This document shows positions 22,161 through 34,722 of a DNA stretch of 64,000 bases, piece after piece. The stretch covers positions 1,317,001-1,381,000 of the forward strand of contig NC_015259.1 in assembly GCF_000192745.1 (NCBI RefSeq), in the 5' to 3' direction. Numbering within the stretch: position 1 is the stretch's first letter; each line of letters begins with the position of its first letter. Position numbers and translations under genes: made by a program. This stretch comes from Polymorphum gilvum SL003B-26A1 (GTDB taxonomy: Bacteria > Pseudomonadota > Alphaproteobacteria > Rhizobiales > Stappiaceae). A model generated the notes under the pieces. It was not told where the DNA came from. It saw only the letters and a program-made list of their open reading frames with translations, and searched no databases.

Positions 22161-22192
22161 AGGGGCCGGTCTTGTTTCAACCGGCCCCTTTC
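22161..22192 (+). terminator. Intrinsic terminator of msrP
   Basis: Stem AGGGGCCGGT / ACCGGCCCCT with a nine-base loop, followed by TT and a T-rich tail, 24 bases after the stop. Confidence 0.8.
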
Positions 22193-22370
22193 AGTTTGTT
22201 CCGCGCTGGGGGCGGCGCGGAGCACTGGGAGGGGAAACGATGTCAGGTTGTGCATCGTCCTTGCGTATATGGGGGCGGGGTCGAGCATAATCCAGAGGTG
22301 AACCGCGACCTTCCGCCGCAGAGACTGTTGTGGGGGCGGTCGCCGTAGACGGACAAGACAGGACGGAACC

Positions 22371-22503
22371 AAAAAAAATGCCGGGTCAGAGACCCGGCAG
22401 TTATTTCGATCCACCACATCGTGGTGAGATCACCTTCCAGAGGGGAACAGCTGGCTGATTTGGCGCTGCTGGGAGGAAAGTGCAGCGCCGCAGAACCAAC
22501 AGT
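22371..22503 (-). ncRNA. AbcR-like (alpha-r15 type) trans-acting small RNA
   Basis: On the minus strand the predicted RNA of about 130 bases has four hairpins. The first has perfect 8-base arms (22462-22469 / 22482-22489) exposing the anti-Shine-Dalgarno loop CUUUCCUCCC. The second (22437-22454, arms CCAG/CUGG) exposes UUCCCCU. The third is CACCAC-GAU-GUGGUG (22412-22426). The last is the terminator GCCGGGUC-UCU-GACCCGGC followed by eight U (22371-22399). Unpaired C/U-rich anti-ribosome-site loops are the hallmark of AbcR RNAs, which act with Hfq to silence many ABC-transporter messages. It lies just downstream of the lsrB/vtlR-type LysR gene, as abcR2 does beside vtlR in Brucella. Ends are predictions. 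Confidence 0.7.
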
Positions 22504-22509
22504 GCTGCT

Positions 22510-22538
22510 TATATGCAGTGCACAAGGTGATCAAACAA
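22510..22538 (-). promoter_or_regulatory. Predicted promoter of the AbcR-like sRNA
   Basis: Read on the minus strand: TTGTTT (22533-22538), 17-base spacer, CATATA (22510-22515). The start would be near 22503. The imperfect -35 would suit activation by the neighbouring LysR regulator. Confidence 0.5.
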
Positions 22539-22731
22539 GCGGCATGTGCGCAGGGCTGCTATGCGTTAACCGAATGGCTCGTCATGCCGGCATGCGCCAT
22601 TGGCGAGAAAAGATTGGCTTTATCCGGAAAAGGCGGCCAATCGGGAAAGATAACGCCACCCGAGAGGGATTGAGTTGCCGCCAAACTAGGCGCTGGCGAA
22701 TAATTGTGCATTCAGGCGGTCGAAAGGTCGA

Positions 22732-23628
22732 TCAATACGACCAGCGTTCGGCCTTGGCCAGCAGGAAATCGCGAAACGCGGTGATGCGGGCCGTGTTCTT
22801 GAGTTCGGATGGATAGACGAAATAGGTGTCGAAACTCGGGATCTTGTCCTCGAGCTCGGCCAAGAGCGGCACGAGGGCGGAATCATTCTCAATGATGTAG
22901 TCCGGCAGAATGGCGATGCCGACGCCTCTCTGCACGGCCCGCTTGATGGCCACCACGTTGTTGACGCGCAGCACGCAGCGGCGTGGGTCTGCGGGCGAGC
23001 GCCCGGCGGTCTCAAGCCAGTTCATGTCGCGCAGATAGACCGGCGCATGTTCTCCGAAGGTGACGATGCGATGCTCGTCGAGATCCTCGATGCTCTTCGG
23101 CGTGCCGTAGCGCTGAAGGTACTGCGGAGAGGCATAGAGATGGAAATGCACCGTGAACAGCTTGCGCTGGATGAGGTCGGGCTGAGTCGGCTGGCGCAGG
23201 CGGATCGCAGCATCGGCTTCGCGCATCGAGAGGTCGAGTTCGTCGTCGTCGAAGATCAGGCGCAACTCCATCTCGGGGTAGAGATCGATGAATTCGTTGA
23301 TGCGCGACGTCAGCCAGGTCGACCCGAGGCCTACCGTGGTGGTGACGCGCAGCACGCCTGAGGGCTTCTCGCGGGTGTCGGTCAGACGGGTTCGTACGGC
23401 CTCCAGCTTCATCAGCACCTCGCGCGCGGTGCGGTAGAGCAGTTCACCCTGTTCGGTGAGCAGCAGGCCGCGCGCGTGGCGGTGAAACAGCGGCACGCCG
23501 AGATCCTGTTCCAGCGCGCTGACCTGGCGGCTGACGGCGGACTGGCTCATGTTCAGGCTGTCGCCAGCATGGGTGAAACTGCCCGCCTGGGCGGCGGCAT
23601 GGAAAATACGCAGCTTGTCCCAGTCCAT
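22732..23628 (-). CDS. LysR-type regulator, LsrB/VtlR-like
   Basis: 298 residues. N-terminal winged helix (MDWDKLRIFHAAAQAGSFTH, then LNMSQSAVSRQVSALEQDLG) and a full effector domain (VLRVTTTVGLGSTWLTSRIN to the end). The WDKLRIFHAAAQAGSFTHAG opening and the position directly after trxB match LsrB of Sinorhizobium and VtlR of Brucella, regulators of redox balance, envelope and virulence or symbiosis genes. VtlR activates the sRNA AbcR2; an AbcR-like sRNA follows here 230 bases downstream, on the same strand. Gene name withheld because orthology was judged from sequence memory and neighbourhood only. Confidence 0.85.
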   Translation of the reverse strand: MDWDKLRIFHAAAQAGSFTHAGDSLNMSQSAVSRQVSALEQDLGVPLFHRHARGLLLTEQGELLYRTAREVLMKLEAVRTRLTDTREKPSGVLRVTTTVGLGSTWLTSRINEFIDLYPEMELRLIFDDDELDLSMREADAAIRLRQPTQPDLIQRKLFTVHFHLYASPQYLQRYGTPKSIEDLDEHRIVTFGEHAPVYLRDMNWLETAGRSPADPRRCVLRVNNVVAIKRAVQRGVGIAILPDYIIENDSALVPLLAELEDKIPSFDTYFVYPSELKNTARITAFRDFLLAKAERWSY

Positions 23629-23669
23629 TTTCTTGCCTCCAGGGCGCGTCGTTCGGCCGAGCGATTCGC

Positions 23670-24635
23670 CTATTGCGCGGCTGCCGTAGCGGCGCCGCCA
23701 TGTTCGGCGAGAAACTTCTCCGCTTCAAGGGCGGCCATGCAGCCCATCCCGGCGGCGGTCACGGCCTGGCGATAGACGTCGTCGGTGACGTCGCCCGCAG
23801 CGAAAACGCCGGGGACGGAGGTGCGCGTGGAGTCGGCTTCGGTCAGGATGTAGCCGTTCGGCTTCAGCGCCAGCTGGCCGCGGAACAAGTCGACCGATGG
23901 GGCGTGGCCGATGGCGATGAAGACACCATCGGTGGCGAACTCCCGGGTCTCGCCCGTCCTGACGTTCTTCAGGCGCACGCCGGTGACCGCCTTGGGCATG
24001 CCGCCGCCGAGGATCTCGTCGACGACGCTGTCCCAGATCACCTCGATCTTCGGGTTCCGGAACAGGCGCTCCTGCAGGATGCGCTCGGAGCGGAAGCTGT
24101 CGCGCCGGTGCACCACGGTGACCTTCGACGCGAGATTGGCCAAGTAGAGCGCCTCCTCGACTGCGGAATTGCCGCCGCCGACCACCACGACCTCCCTGCC
24201 GCGGTAGAAGAAGCCGTCGCAGGTGGCGCAGGCGGACACGCCGGCGCCCATGAAGGCCTCTTCGGAGGGAATGCCGAGCCAGCGCGCCTGGGCGCCGGTG
24301 GCGATCACGAGCGCTTCGGCAAGGAATACCGTGCCGCTGTCGGCGACGGCGCGAAACGGACGCCTGCTCAGGTCGACCTCGGTGATGGTGTCGTACAGGA
24401 TGCGCGTGCCGACGTGCTCGGCCTGCTTCTGCATCTGCTCCATCAGCCATGGGCCCTGGATAGGCTCGGCGAAGCCGGGGTAGTTCTCCACCTCGGTGGT
24501 GATGGTGAGCTGACCGCCGGGCTGGATGCCGGCAACGAGGGTCGGCTCGAGCATGGCGCGGGCGGCATAGATCGCGGCAGTGTAGCCGGCCGGTCCCGAT
24601 CCGATGATGAGAAGCTTGACGTTTTCTGTCGCCAT
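23670..24635 (-). CDS. trxB: Thioredoxin reductase
   Basis: 321-residue flavoenzyme transferring electrons from NADPH to thioredoxin. Start at [24 protein letters not shown]-binding GSGPAG near residue 13, active-site disulfide [12 protein letters not shown] (C-x-x-C, about 138-141), NADPH-binding [17 protein letters not shown], and the second FAD motif [20 protein letters not shown]. It ends 41 bases before the LysR gene, same strand, and is likely cotranscribed with it; redox control by the regulator is plausible. Confidence 0.96.
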   Translation of the reverse strand: MATENVKLLIIGSGPAGYTAAIYAARAMLEPTLVAGIQPGGQLTITTEVENYPGFAEPIQGPWLMEQMQKQAEHVGTRILYDTITEVDLSRRPFRAVADSGTVFLAEALVIATGAQARWLGIPSEEAFMGAGVSACATCDGFFYRGREVVVVGGGNSAVEEALYLANLASKVTVVHRRDSFRSERILQERLFRNPKIEVIWDSVVDEILGGGMPKAVTGVRLKNVRTGETREFATDGVFIAIGHAPSVDLFRGQLALKPNGYILTEADSTRTSVPGVFAAGDVTDDVYRQAVTAAGMGCMAALEAEKFLAEHGGAATAAAQ

Positions 24636-24723
24636 GTCCGGTCCGCCCCGTCGTTCTGCGGCCTGTCCTTCTGTGGCCTGTCCTTCGTGGTGCGTCACGC
24701 CGCCGTCCGACGCGGCCACCGCA

Positions 24724-25725
24724 TCAGCCAGACCTGCGTCGGGCGTTCGCGAAGGCGGACAGGATGGCCTCGGCGATCAGCGGCGTGCTGTTCAGCGGCT
24801 CGTAGGTAGTCGTTTTAAGCGGTCCGGGAAAGGGGTGAATGATCCCGAGGCGGTCCAAATTCCCCAAGAAGCGGTCGATTTTTCGATGCCCGCCGTTCGG
24901 CCGGAAGACATGCACGGGTTTTCCGGTCGCAGCCGCCTCGCCGATCATGTTGGTCGAATCGGCCGTTGCGACGACGGCGTCGGCCTTGGCGAGCATGGCG
25001 ACGAGCGGATTGTCGCCGTCGCCCGTCCACAGATAGTGGCCGCCGGTCCGGGCAAGATCGCGCAGCCTGTCGAGGAGTGTGGCGGGCGTCCGGCGCGACG
25101 TGGTGATCATCAGCGCCGCTCCATCTGCGGCGAGGCGCTCGAGGCCGACGGCGAAGCGGGCGATGTCGTCGGGCGTGAAGCGGTGGTGGCGACTGTTGCC
25201 GCCGACGAGGACGGCGAGGCGGGGCGAGCGCAGGGCATCGATCTGCGGATGGACGGTGGCGCGCGCGGCGGCGAACGCCGCCGCCGAGAAACGGTGCGGG
25301 CCGGTGACCGCCACCAGCACGTTGGCACCGCGCAGGCGGTCGTGCTCGGGTACCCAGATCAGATCCGCTGTGCCGGGACCGGTCAGGGGGTCCTTGAGGA
25401 AGACGGTGAAGGTCTTCCCGCCGCTGAGGCGCTTCAGGCGGCGCAGGTAGGGAACGGCCCGCCGACCGGAGGCGATGGCAAGGTCCGGGTAGGGCGGTTT
25501 CAAGGGACTCTCAGGACGATCTTCGGACTCGGCCGGATCGATCGGACCCCACGGCATCAGCCAGACGAAGGGCGCGCGCGGCGCCACGCGCCGGCATTCG
25601 AAGGGGGCCTCGAGGGCTTCCGCAACGCCGATGCACTGGGCCTCGTCGCCGGCCTTGCCGTCGGTCAACACCCAGACAGTTCGGGGCCGTTCGGTCGCCG
25701 GCGTTTCGGGATCTTTCTGAATCAT
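24724..25725 (-). CDS. Mitochondrial fission ELM1-like family protein
   Basis: 333 residues. Opening [22 protein letters not shown], then [20 protein letters not shown], a middle [18 protein letters not shown] and the C-terminal [21 protein letters not shown] match the ELM1 family (DUF1022), a GT-B-like glycosyltransferase fold found in alphaproteobacteria and plant mitochondria. In bacteria the role is unknown; the fold suggests nucleotide-sugar use. It precedes trxB by 88 bases and is divergent from lrp. Confidence 0.8.
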   Translation of the reverse strand: MIQKDPETPATERPRTVWVLTDGKAGDEAQCIGVAEALEAPFECRRVAPRAPFVWLMPWGPIDPAESEDRPESPLKPPYPDLAIASGRRAVPYLRRLKRLSGGKTFTVFLKDPLTGPGTADLIWVPEHDRLRGANVLVAVTGPHRFSAAAFAAARATVHPQIDALRSPRLAVLVGGNSRHHRFTPDDIARFAVGLERLAADGAALMITTSRRTPATLLDRLRDLARTGGHYLWTGDGDNPLVAMLAKADAVVATADSTNMIGEAAATGKPVHVFRPNGGHRKIDRFLGNLDRLGIIHPFPGPLKTTTYEPLNSTPLIAEAILSAFANARRRSG

Positions 25726-25889
25726 GCGCGGTTTTGTTATAGTCTTGCAGGAATGCGAAAAAAATCATAATTCGCAGCCATCCAGCCGGGGTGGGCGCAA
25801 GACGCCGCGCCGCGGCCGTCCGACAGGGCGCCGGCGTGCTGCGCGCGCCGTGCCGCCAACAGTGCCGCCGGGGCGGCAAGGAGATCTAC

Positions 25890-26360
25890 TTGAAAGCACG
25901 GCTTGATGCGATCGACTGGCACATTCTGAAGGAACTTCAGCAAGATGGCCGGATGACCAACGTCGAATTGGCGCGTCGTGTCGGCATATCCGCGCCGCCT
26001 TGCCTGCGGCGTGTGCGTGCGCTCGAGGAGGCCGGCCTGATCCGCGGCTATCGCACCCTGCTCGACGAAAAGCAGCTTGGCTATGACGTCACCGCCTTCG
26101 CCATGGTCGGGCTGCACAGCCAGACCGAGGCGGACCTCATCGCCTTTGAGCAGACCGTGAATTCCTGGCCGATCGTGCGCGAATGCTACATGCTGTCGGG
26201 TGAGGTCGATTTCCTGCTGAAATGCGTGGCGCCCGACCTGCAGTCGTTCCAGAACTTCATCATCCGCGAACTGACCGCGGCACCCAACGTCGACAGCGTG
26301 CGCACCGCCCTAACGATTCGGCGCACCAAGGACGAGGCCGCAGTTCCGATCGACCGGTAG
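25890..26360 (+). CDS. Lrp/AsnC family transcriptional regulator
   Basis: 156 residues from a TTG start at 25890, chosen because AAGGAG lies 7 bases upstream and homology begins at LDAIDWHILKELQQDGRMTN. Helix-turn-helix MTNVELARRVGISAPPCLRRVRALEEAGLI, then an RAM ligand domain (VTAFAMVGLHSQTEADLIAF, CYMLSGEVDFLLKCVAPD). Members form octamers that sense amino acids. Its place beside trxB and greA is conserved in rhizobia. The unusual TTG start may keep its level low. Confidence 0.88.
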   Translation: MKARLDAIDWHILKELQQDGRMTNVELARRVGISAPPCLRRVRALEEAGLIRGYRTLLDEKQLGYDVTAFAMVGLHSQTEADLIAFEQTVNSWPIVRECYMLSGEVDFLLKCVAPDLQSFQNFIIRELTAAPNVDSVRTALTIRRTKDEAAVPIDR

Positions 26361-26393
26361 CCGGACGAATGCTGCGTCGCGCAGCTGGCGCGC

Positions 26394-26867
26394 TCAGATG
26401 AACTTGATGTCCTCGATCTCGTAGGAGCGCGATCCGCCGGGCGCGGAGACCTCGACGCTGTCGCCCACCGACTTGCCGATCAGGGCGCGCGCGATGGGGG
26501 AGGAGATCGAGATCTTGCCCTGCTTCACGTCGGCTTCGACGTCGCCGACGATCATGTACTGCTTTTCTTCCTCGGTATCCTCGTCGATGAGGGTGACCGT
26601 GGCGCCGAATTTCACCGTGTCGCCGGACAGTTTGGAGACGTCGATGATCTCGGCGCGGCCGAGCTTGTCCTCCAGTTCGGCAATGCGGCCCTCGTTGTGG
26701 CTCTGGGCTTCCTTAGCGGCATGGTATTCCGCATTTTCCGACAGGTCGCCGTGGGCGCGCGCTTCGGAAATCGCTTCGACGATCCGCGGACGTTCGACCG
26801 AGGTGCGTTCCTTCAACTCCGCTTGGAGCATCGCGTATCCGGCGGCGGTCATCGGAACTTTTTCCAT
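26394..26867 (-). CDS. greA: Transcription elongation factor GreA
   Basis: 157 residues. Rescues backtracked RNA polymerase by stimulating transcript cleavage. N-terminal coiled coil begins [20 protein letters not shown] and holds the tip acidic pair in [20 protein letters not shown]; the C-terminal FKBP-like domain includes [20 protein letters not shown] and ends [10 protein letters not shown]. The usual length is matched exactly when starting at ATG 26865-26867. Downstream of carB on the same strand but separated by a terminator. Confidence 0.96.
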   Translation of the reverse strand: MEKVPMTAAGYAMLQAELKERTSVERPRIVEAISEARAHGDLSENAEYHAAKEAQSHNEGRIAELEDKLGRAEIIDVSKLSGDTVKFGATVTLIDEDTEEEKQYMIVGDVEADVKQGKISISSPIARALIGKSVGDSVEVSAPGGSRSYEIEDIKFI

Positions 26868-26918
26868 TGGTCTTGGACCTTCAGGTATAGGGGCCCGGCC
26901 AGTCGGGCCATGCGTCAC

Positions 26919-26957
26919 AAAAAATACAATCCAGCCGGTGTTCGTCCCGGCCGGATT
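26919..26957 (-). terminator. Intrinsic terminator of carB
   Basis: On the minus strand: arms AATCCGGCCGG / CCGGCTGGATT (one wobble) and then GTATTTTTTG. It lies 16 bases after the carB stop and upstream of greA. Confidence 0.75.
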
Positions 26958-26972
26958 GCGGATGGATGAGCC

Positions 26973-30335
<3,363 letters not shown>

Positions 30336-30464
30336 CGTCGCTCGCATCGGCCCGGGGCGCGGCGGCGGTGCGGCGCTTGCGGGCACGTTCCTGGGTGGAG
30401 GTGCATTGTCGGCTGAGCGCGCCTTATAGGCAATAAAACGGGCGGGCGAAACCCCGCATTGCCG

Positions 30465-30779
30465 TCAATCGACCGTGCCGCGCGCCTGGTCCGGGGAAGA
30501 CGACGGCGCATGCTGGTCTTCGATCTCGGTCCGGGCGATGCAGGTGCCGTCGAAATCCGAAATGCCGTTGGCAAGCGCATAGCATGCCAGACGGACCGAT
30601 TTCGGGATTTCCACAGGCCGTCCGTCGCGGTCACCCTTTTCGTAATACTGGATCATGCGCTTCTTCAAGCCCAGTCGGTCCGCAGCTTCCTTCTGCTTCA
30701 AGCCAAGGGATCGCCGCCACTCCCGGAACTGCTCCGGACCCATGACGACCTTTGCGGACGATTTCTTCGTTTCGGCCAT
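30465..30779 (-). CDS. XRE-type helix-turn-helix protein
   Basis: 104 residues. HTH region MGPEQFREWRRSLGLKQKEAADRLGLKKRMIQYYEKG is a clear Cro/C1-type domain, followed by a short helix (VRLACYALANGISDFDG) and a polar tail. Such small XRE proteins can be antitoxins, phage-derived regulators or stand-alone regulators; there is no toxin partner next to it. It lies 129 bases upstream of carB on the same strand, so it may be cotranscribed, but control of carB is only a possibility. Confidence 0.75.
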   Translation of the reverse strand: MAETKKSSAKVVMGPEQFREWRRSLGLKQKEAADRLGLKKRMIQYYEKGDRDGRPVEIPKSVRLACYALANGISDFDGTCIARTEIEDQHAPSSSPDQARGTVD

Positions 30780-31174
30780 TTATTCCGTTCCCCGCGCCGG
30801 TCTTCCGGCGCTGCGCCAACCCTCGTGCCTGATTGAATAGCATCCCGATGCCTCGGGCCAAACGGAACATTTCGCCGGCAAAAAAAACGGTTCCGCTGCC
30901 AGAGGTGGATCGGAGGCATCGGCGCGACGGCGGGGGGACGAATGGGTCATGCTGGCGGCGGCGGCGACATTGTCAGGAATGCCTAAAACTGCACTCGAAT
31001 TCTTCCGGATGGTTATAAATGACAATAACCATAGCGATACTGGATTCTGAAGGTGGACTTTTTTTGCTCACATCCGCCCGAGAATGTCTATATACAACGC
31101 CGAGATAAACTTGTCTAAATAGTTGTGCGCTTCAAGATTGCGATCTTGGCGCGTATCGTGCGTAAAACCAGCAG
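30780..31174. other. Divergent regulatory region with inverted repeats
   Basis: 395 bases between the XRE gene (leftward) and the AraC gene (rightward), becoming AT-rich after 31000. Two short inverted repeats are seen: GGTTAT (31011-31016) / ATAACC (31025-31030), and CAAGAT / ATCTTG (31133-31148), the latter 26 bases before the AraC start codon and so a candidate operator. No gene is seen. Confidence 0.45.
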
Positions 31175-32227
31175 ATGCAAGAGCAACAATATCCCAGATC
31201 GAAGGAAGGCAGCGAGCAGGCCGCTCAGATTTTTGGAAGCGTCCTTCGTAGTGTTGAGATATTTCTAGAAGCAAACGGGATCCGTCTGGAGGATCTTGCC
31301 CGGTGGGCCGGCGTTACGCTGCCGCCCCGCCGCTATCTTTATTCGCGCTTCATCGCGCTGCAGGATTTCGCCCATCTGATCGAACTGGCCTCCAAGCGAC
31401 TGGATGAACCGCTTCTGGGGTTGAAATGCACCGAGGCGGTCGAGCCGCGCCCGATCCATCCCCTGATGCTGGCCATCGGCTACGCGCCGGATCTGAGGAC
31501 GTCTCTGGATGTCGTCGCGACCCATCACCGCTCGCTCATAGATCTGGCGCATTGCGAGATCCGCAGTTCTGGCCGGGCCACGGAACTGGTGTGGAAGCTG
31601 TCCGGCATGGTCGTCCTGCAGGATCAGGTGATCGATCGGATTGCCGCCGTTGTCCGGTCCCGCCTGCAGGCCCAGGTCGGAGCCGAGGCCGCCAGAAAGA
31701 TCGAGGTTCGTCTGAGCCGATCCCGACCGGCCGATCCCAGGCTGCACCGGCAGATATTCGGACCGACCGTCGAGTTCGAGGCGGAGGCGAACAGCTTCAT
31801 CCTGCCATCGGAGATCCTGGCTCTCCCGAATCCGAGACATGACGAGGCCCTGTTCGCCGCCTTGCTGGAGTTGTCGCAGCGGCGCCTCGCTGATCGGGGT
31901 TGCCCGGGAGGAATTGCGGCTCTTGTGCGGGAGGAAATCGCAACGCGGATCTCGGATGCCGACCTGTCGCTTGAAACGGTGGCGCGGGCGCTGGGCATGA
32001 GCGGGCGGGCGCTGCAGCGGCGACTGTCCGAAAACGGCGTCACCTTTCAGGAACTGTACGATACGATCCGGCGCGACATGGCGTCGGAACTGTTGGAGAA
32101 TACCAATCTGGCGATTTCAGAGATCGCGTTCCGACTTGGCTTTTCCGCCGTCGGCAACTTCACCCGTGCGGCAAAGCGCTGGTTTGGCGATACGCCGAGC
32201 GTTTGGCGTCAGACGAAACGCTCCTAG
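31175..32227 (+). CDS. AraC family regulator with Arabinose_bd-type N-terminal domain
   Basis: 350 residues. N-terminal domain (about 20-220; EIFLEANGIRLEDLARWAGV, HLIELASKRLDEPLLGLKC) is of the Arabinose_bd type found in OruR/ArgR-like AraC proteins. The C-terminal double helix-turn-helix is clear: LETVARALGMSGRALQRRLS and ISEIAFRLGFSAVGNFTRAA KRWFGDTPSVWR. No ribosome site of note. Such regulators usually control a nearby catabolic operon, yet none is adjacent: it is flanked by AT-rich non-coding DNA. Codons in its first part are less GC-rich than its neighbours, which may hint at transfer. Confidence 0.85.
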   Translation: MQEQQYPRSKEGSEQAAQIFGSVLRSVEIFLEANGIRLEDLARWAGVTLPPRRYLYSRFIALQDFAHLIELASKRLDEPLLGLKCTEAVEPRPIHPLMLAIGYAPDLRTSLDVVATHHRSLIDLAHCEIRSSGRATELVWKLSGMVVLQDQVIDRIAAVVRSRLQAQVGAEAARKIEVRLSRSRPADPRLHRQIFGPTVEFEAEANSFILPSEILALPNPRHDEALFAALLELSQRRLADRGCPGGIAALVREEIATRISDADLSLETVARALGMSGRALQRRLSENGVTFQELYDTIRRDMASELLENTNLAISEIAFRLGFSAVGNFTRAAKRWFGDTPSVWRQTKRS

Positions 32228-32910
32228 CAATGCCTGACCGCGCGGTTCCTAGCCTTCCTGCCAGGGCCTGCAGGTTCTTCAGGATACGAACCCTGCCGAG
32301 TTGCCGATATTCATGTCCGCGCATAGAATATATTTAACGTGTTATTTAATTGATGGGCGATGATGTCGTAGACCTGTTCACGTTGCGGTGCAAAAAAGAC
32401 CCGCAATTCGAGATGTGCTAAACGGTCCTGCTTTCCCAGGTGGCGGTGGTTGTGTTTGAAGCTTGACTTGTTTAAATCCGTAACTTCCGCTATTGCTTGA
32501 TTGTAATCACGTGTCTTGAATTATCGATAATTAATAGAACAATTCTATTAATATTCTTTTTCTGCCTTGCCTCTCCGGAGGATTCAATTTTTCAGCAGGA
32601 CTTTGCTGTCGGTCGTCATTTCGGAGGCCGAATTAAACGTCTCCCGGAATTTCCGGTGGGTCGAAAGCGTAAAAATAGGCGTGAATTGAGAAGCGGAATA
32701 CACTAGAATGATGCGATAGTGATAGCCGCGTAAGGTCTGGCTGTGTCGTTGGGGTTGGGAAGCGGGGCACCCGCTCCAAGTCCCGACGGCAGTACATCGC
32801 GGATGGGCAACGTGGGAACTGCTGTGCGGCCGAGGTGGGCGGCCAAGCTGCAGGTGCCGGATGCGATGTGGTCTTTGCTACAAAAATCAACCACCGGGCA
32901 AGACTTGAAC
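32228..32910. other. AT-rich non-coding stretch with palindromes
   Basis: About 680 bases without a credible gene (short open frames lack ribosome sites and family likeness). From about 32320 to 32600 the base composition is far more AT-rich than the rest of the window. It holds the 14-base palindrome AATTATCGATAATT (32519-32532) and a terminator-like hairpin at 32530-32552. It may contain the MerR promoter, or be a remnant of an inserted element. Confidence 0.45.
32530..32562 (+). terminator. AT-rich hairpin with T-run
   Basis: Perfect 10-base arms ATTAATAGAA / TTCTATTAAT with a CAA loop, followed by ATTCTTTTTC. Terminator-like for rightward transcription, 300 bases after the AraC stop codon; might instead be a protein-binding palindrome. 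Confidence 0.45.
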
Positions 32911-33354
32911 ATGAACAGTATAGCTACCAATATGGTCATCGTCCCTGATATCGCGGGGCCGGTTGTGGATGATGACGGCGAGGGCAAGCTCCTCGCGATA
33001 TCCGAGATGTCGGATCTGTTTGGCGTCACTCTGAGAACCTTGAGGTTCTACGAGGAAAAGGGGCTGATCAATCCGGTTCGCAAGGGGGCGCGCCGCTTCT
33101 ACACGTCGCGTGACGTGGGACGCATGCGGGTGATCCTGCAGGCCAAGAAGATCGGCTTGACCCTCGTGGAAATCCGGCGGGTCATCAAACTTGTCGAGGG
33201 CGGTGCGCCGCGTCGCGACCAGCTTCTCGAGTTGAAGTCGATCTGCGCGACCCAGCAGGACCTTCTGCGCGAGCAGCATGCGCTCCTGCAGGAGCAGGTC
33301 GCAGAGGTCGACAGCGTCGTCGACTCGCTGGAGAAGCTCATCGCGGCATCGTGA
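32911..33354 (+). CDS. MerR family transcriptional regulator
   Basis: 147 residues from ATG 32911; an open frame extends upstream to 32743 but that part looks non-coding. Helix-turn-helix and wing: LLAISEMSDLFGVTLRTLRFYEEKGLINPVRKGARRFYTSRDVGRM, then a coiled-coil dimerisation helix. The sequence resembles the LiuR/CadR-like branch without metal-binding cysteines, so the effector is more likely organic or protein. It sits alone and ends at a shared terminator facing carA. The target is unknown. Confidence 0.8.
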   Translation: MNSIATNMVIVPDIAGPVVDDDGEGKLLAISEMSDLFGVTLRTLRFYEEKGLINPVRKGARRFYTSRDVGRMRVILQAKKIGLTLVEIRRVIKLVEGGAPRRDQLLELKSICATQQDLLREQHALLQEQVAEVDSVVDSLEKLIAAS

Positions 33355-33395
33355 GCGCCTGCCCCTGCCTTAGCGTGCGATCATACCGACACGAA

Positions 33396-33420
33396 AAAGC
33401 CCGGCCTAGTGCCGGGCTTT
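33396..33420. terminator. Bidirectional intrinsic terminator between the MerR gene and carA
   Basis: Arms AAAGCCCGGC / GCCGGGCTTT with loop CTAGT. A-run on the left and T-run on the right let it serve the converging merR-type gene (+) and carA (-). Confidence 0.85.
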
Positions 33421-33522
33421 GCCGTTCTTTCGCGCCGTGGCGGTTGCGCCGAGCGGCGTTTGCGGTCGGATCCGATCCGGTCCCGCGTGGCCTTGACCAA
33501 CACGGGTACTCTAGCGTTGACT

Positions 33523-34722
33523 CTAGCGTTCCGGGACCGCCGCCTGTCCCTTGCGTTCGCGCATCAGGTTGGTGAAGCGGCGGAACAGGTAGTGGCTGTC
33601 GCGCGGCCCCGGCGAGGCTTCCGGATGGTACTGGACCGAGAAGACCGGCCGCCCCTTCAGCCGGATGCCGCAGTTGGAGCCGTCGAACAGCGAGACATGG
33701 GTCTCCTCGACCGTGTCGGGAAGGCTTTCGCGGTCGACTGCGAAGCCGTGATTCATCGAGGTGATCTCGACCTTGCCGGTGGTGTGATCGTGCACCGGAT
33801 GGTTCGCGCCGTGATGGCCCTGATGCATCTTGACGGTCTGCCCGCCGAGGGCGAGGGCGAGCATCTGGTGGCCAAGGCAGATCCCGAAGACGGGAATGTC
33901 GCGCTCCACAAGCGCACGGATCGCAGGCACCGCATAGTCGCCCGTGGCCGCCGGGTCGCCGGGGCCGTTCGACAGGAACACGCCGTCGGGGTTGTGGGCG
34001 AGGATGTCCTCGGCAGGCGTCTCGGCCGGCACCAGCGTCACCTTGCAGCCGGCCTCGGTCAGAAGACGCAGGATATTGCGCTTGATGCCGTAATCGATGG
34101 CAACGACGTTGAACTCGCTGTCCTCCTGGCGCCCGTAGCCCTTGTTCCATGTCCACGGCGTCTCGTCCCAGCCGCGGCTCTGGCCGGTGGTGACGTCGCG
34201 CGCCAGGTCCATGCCCTCCAGGCCCGGCCAGGCAGCGGCGCGGGCCTTCAGCGCCTCGATGTCGAAGGCTCCGTCCGGAGCATGGGCGATGACGGCATTG
34301 GGCACGCCGCGCTCGCGGATGCGCGCCGTGAGCGCGCGGGTGTCGACCCCGCAGATGCCGATGATGCCGCGCGCCTTGAGCCATTCGTCGAAACGGCGGC
34401 CGGCCCGATAGTTGGAGGGATCGGTCACATCGGCCTTCAGCACCGTGCCGCGAACTCCGGACACCGAAGCCATGTTGACCGTCTCGATGTCCTCGTCGTT
34501 GGTTCCGACGTTGCCGACGTGAGGGAAGGTGAACGTCACGATCTGGCCGGCATAGGACGGATCGGTGAGGATTTCCTGATAGCCGGTGATCGCGGTGTTG
34601 AAGCACACTTCGCCGACCGCTTCGCCGGTGGCGCCGAGGCCTTGTCCTTCGATCACGGTTCCGTCGGCCAGCACAAGGAGCGCCGTGGCGGTCGGAACGG
34701 ACCACGCGTCTGCGGTCGTCAT
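33523..34722 (-). CDS. carA: Carbamoyl phosphate synthase small subunit
   Basis: 399 residues from ATG 34720-34722. Class I glutamine amidotransferase: it hydrolyses glutamine and channels ammonia to CarB. N-terminal domain ALLVLADGTVIEGQGLGATG; catalytic triad in FGICLGHQMLALALGG (nucleophile Cys) and PVFSVQYHPEASPGP (His-x-Glu). Separated from carB by three regulator genes, unlike the adjacent carAB of enterobacteria. Divergent from the yqeY-type gene, with 240 bases of shared upstream region. Confidence 0.96.
   Translation of the reverse strand: MTTADAWSVPTATALLVLADGTVIEGQGLGATGEAVGEVCFNTAITGYQEILTDPSYAGQIVTFTFPHVGNVGTNDEDIETVNMASVSGVRGTVLKADVTDPSNYRAGRRFDEWLKARGIIGICGVDTRALTARIRERGVPNAVIAHAPDGAFDIEALKARAAAWPGLEGMDLARDVTTGQSRGWDETPWTWNKGYGRQEDSEFNVVAIDYGIKRNILRLLTEAGCKVTLVPAETPAEDILAHNPDGVFLSNGPGDPAATGDYAVPAIRALVERDIPVFGICLGHQMLALALGGQTVKMHQGHHGANHPVHDHTTGKVEITSMNHGFAVDRESLPDTVEETHVSLFDGSNCGIRLKGRPVFSVQYHPEASPGPRDSHYLFRRFTNLMRERKGQAAVPER

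Noticed and set aside
30465-30779. XRE protein as the antitoxin of a toxin-antitoxin pair
   Set aside because: No small toxin-like gene is adjacent on either side; carB follows directly and a gene-free divergent region lies upstream.
32497-32706. 69-codon open frame in the AT-rich stretch
   Set aside because: Its start lies over palindromes and its hydrophobic beginning comes from AT-rich DNA; no ribosome site.
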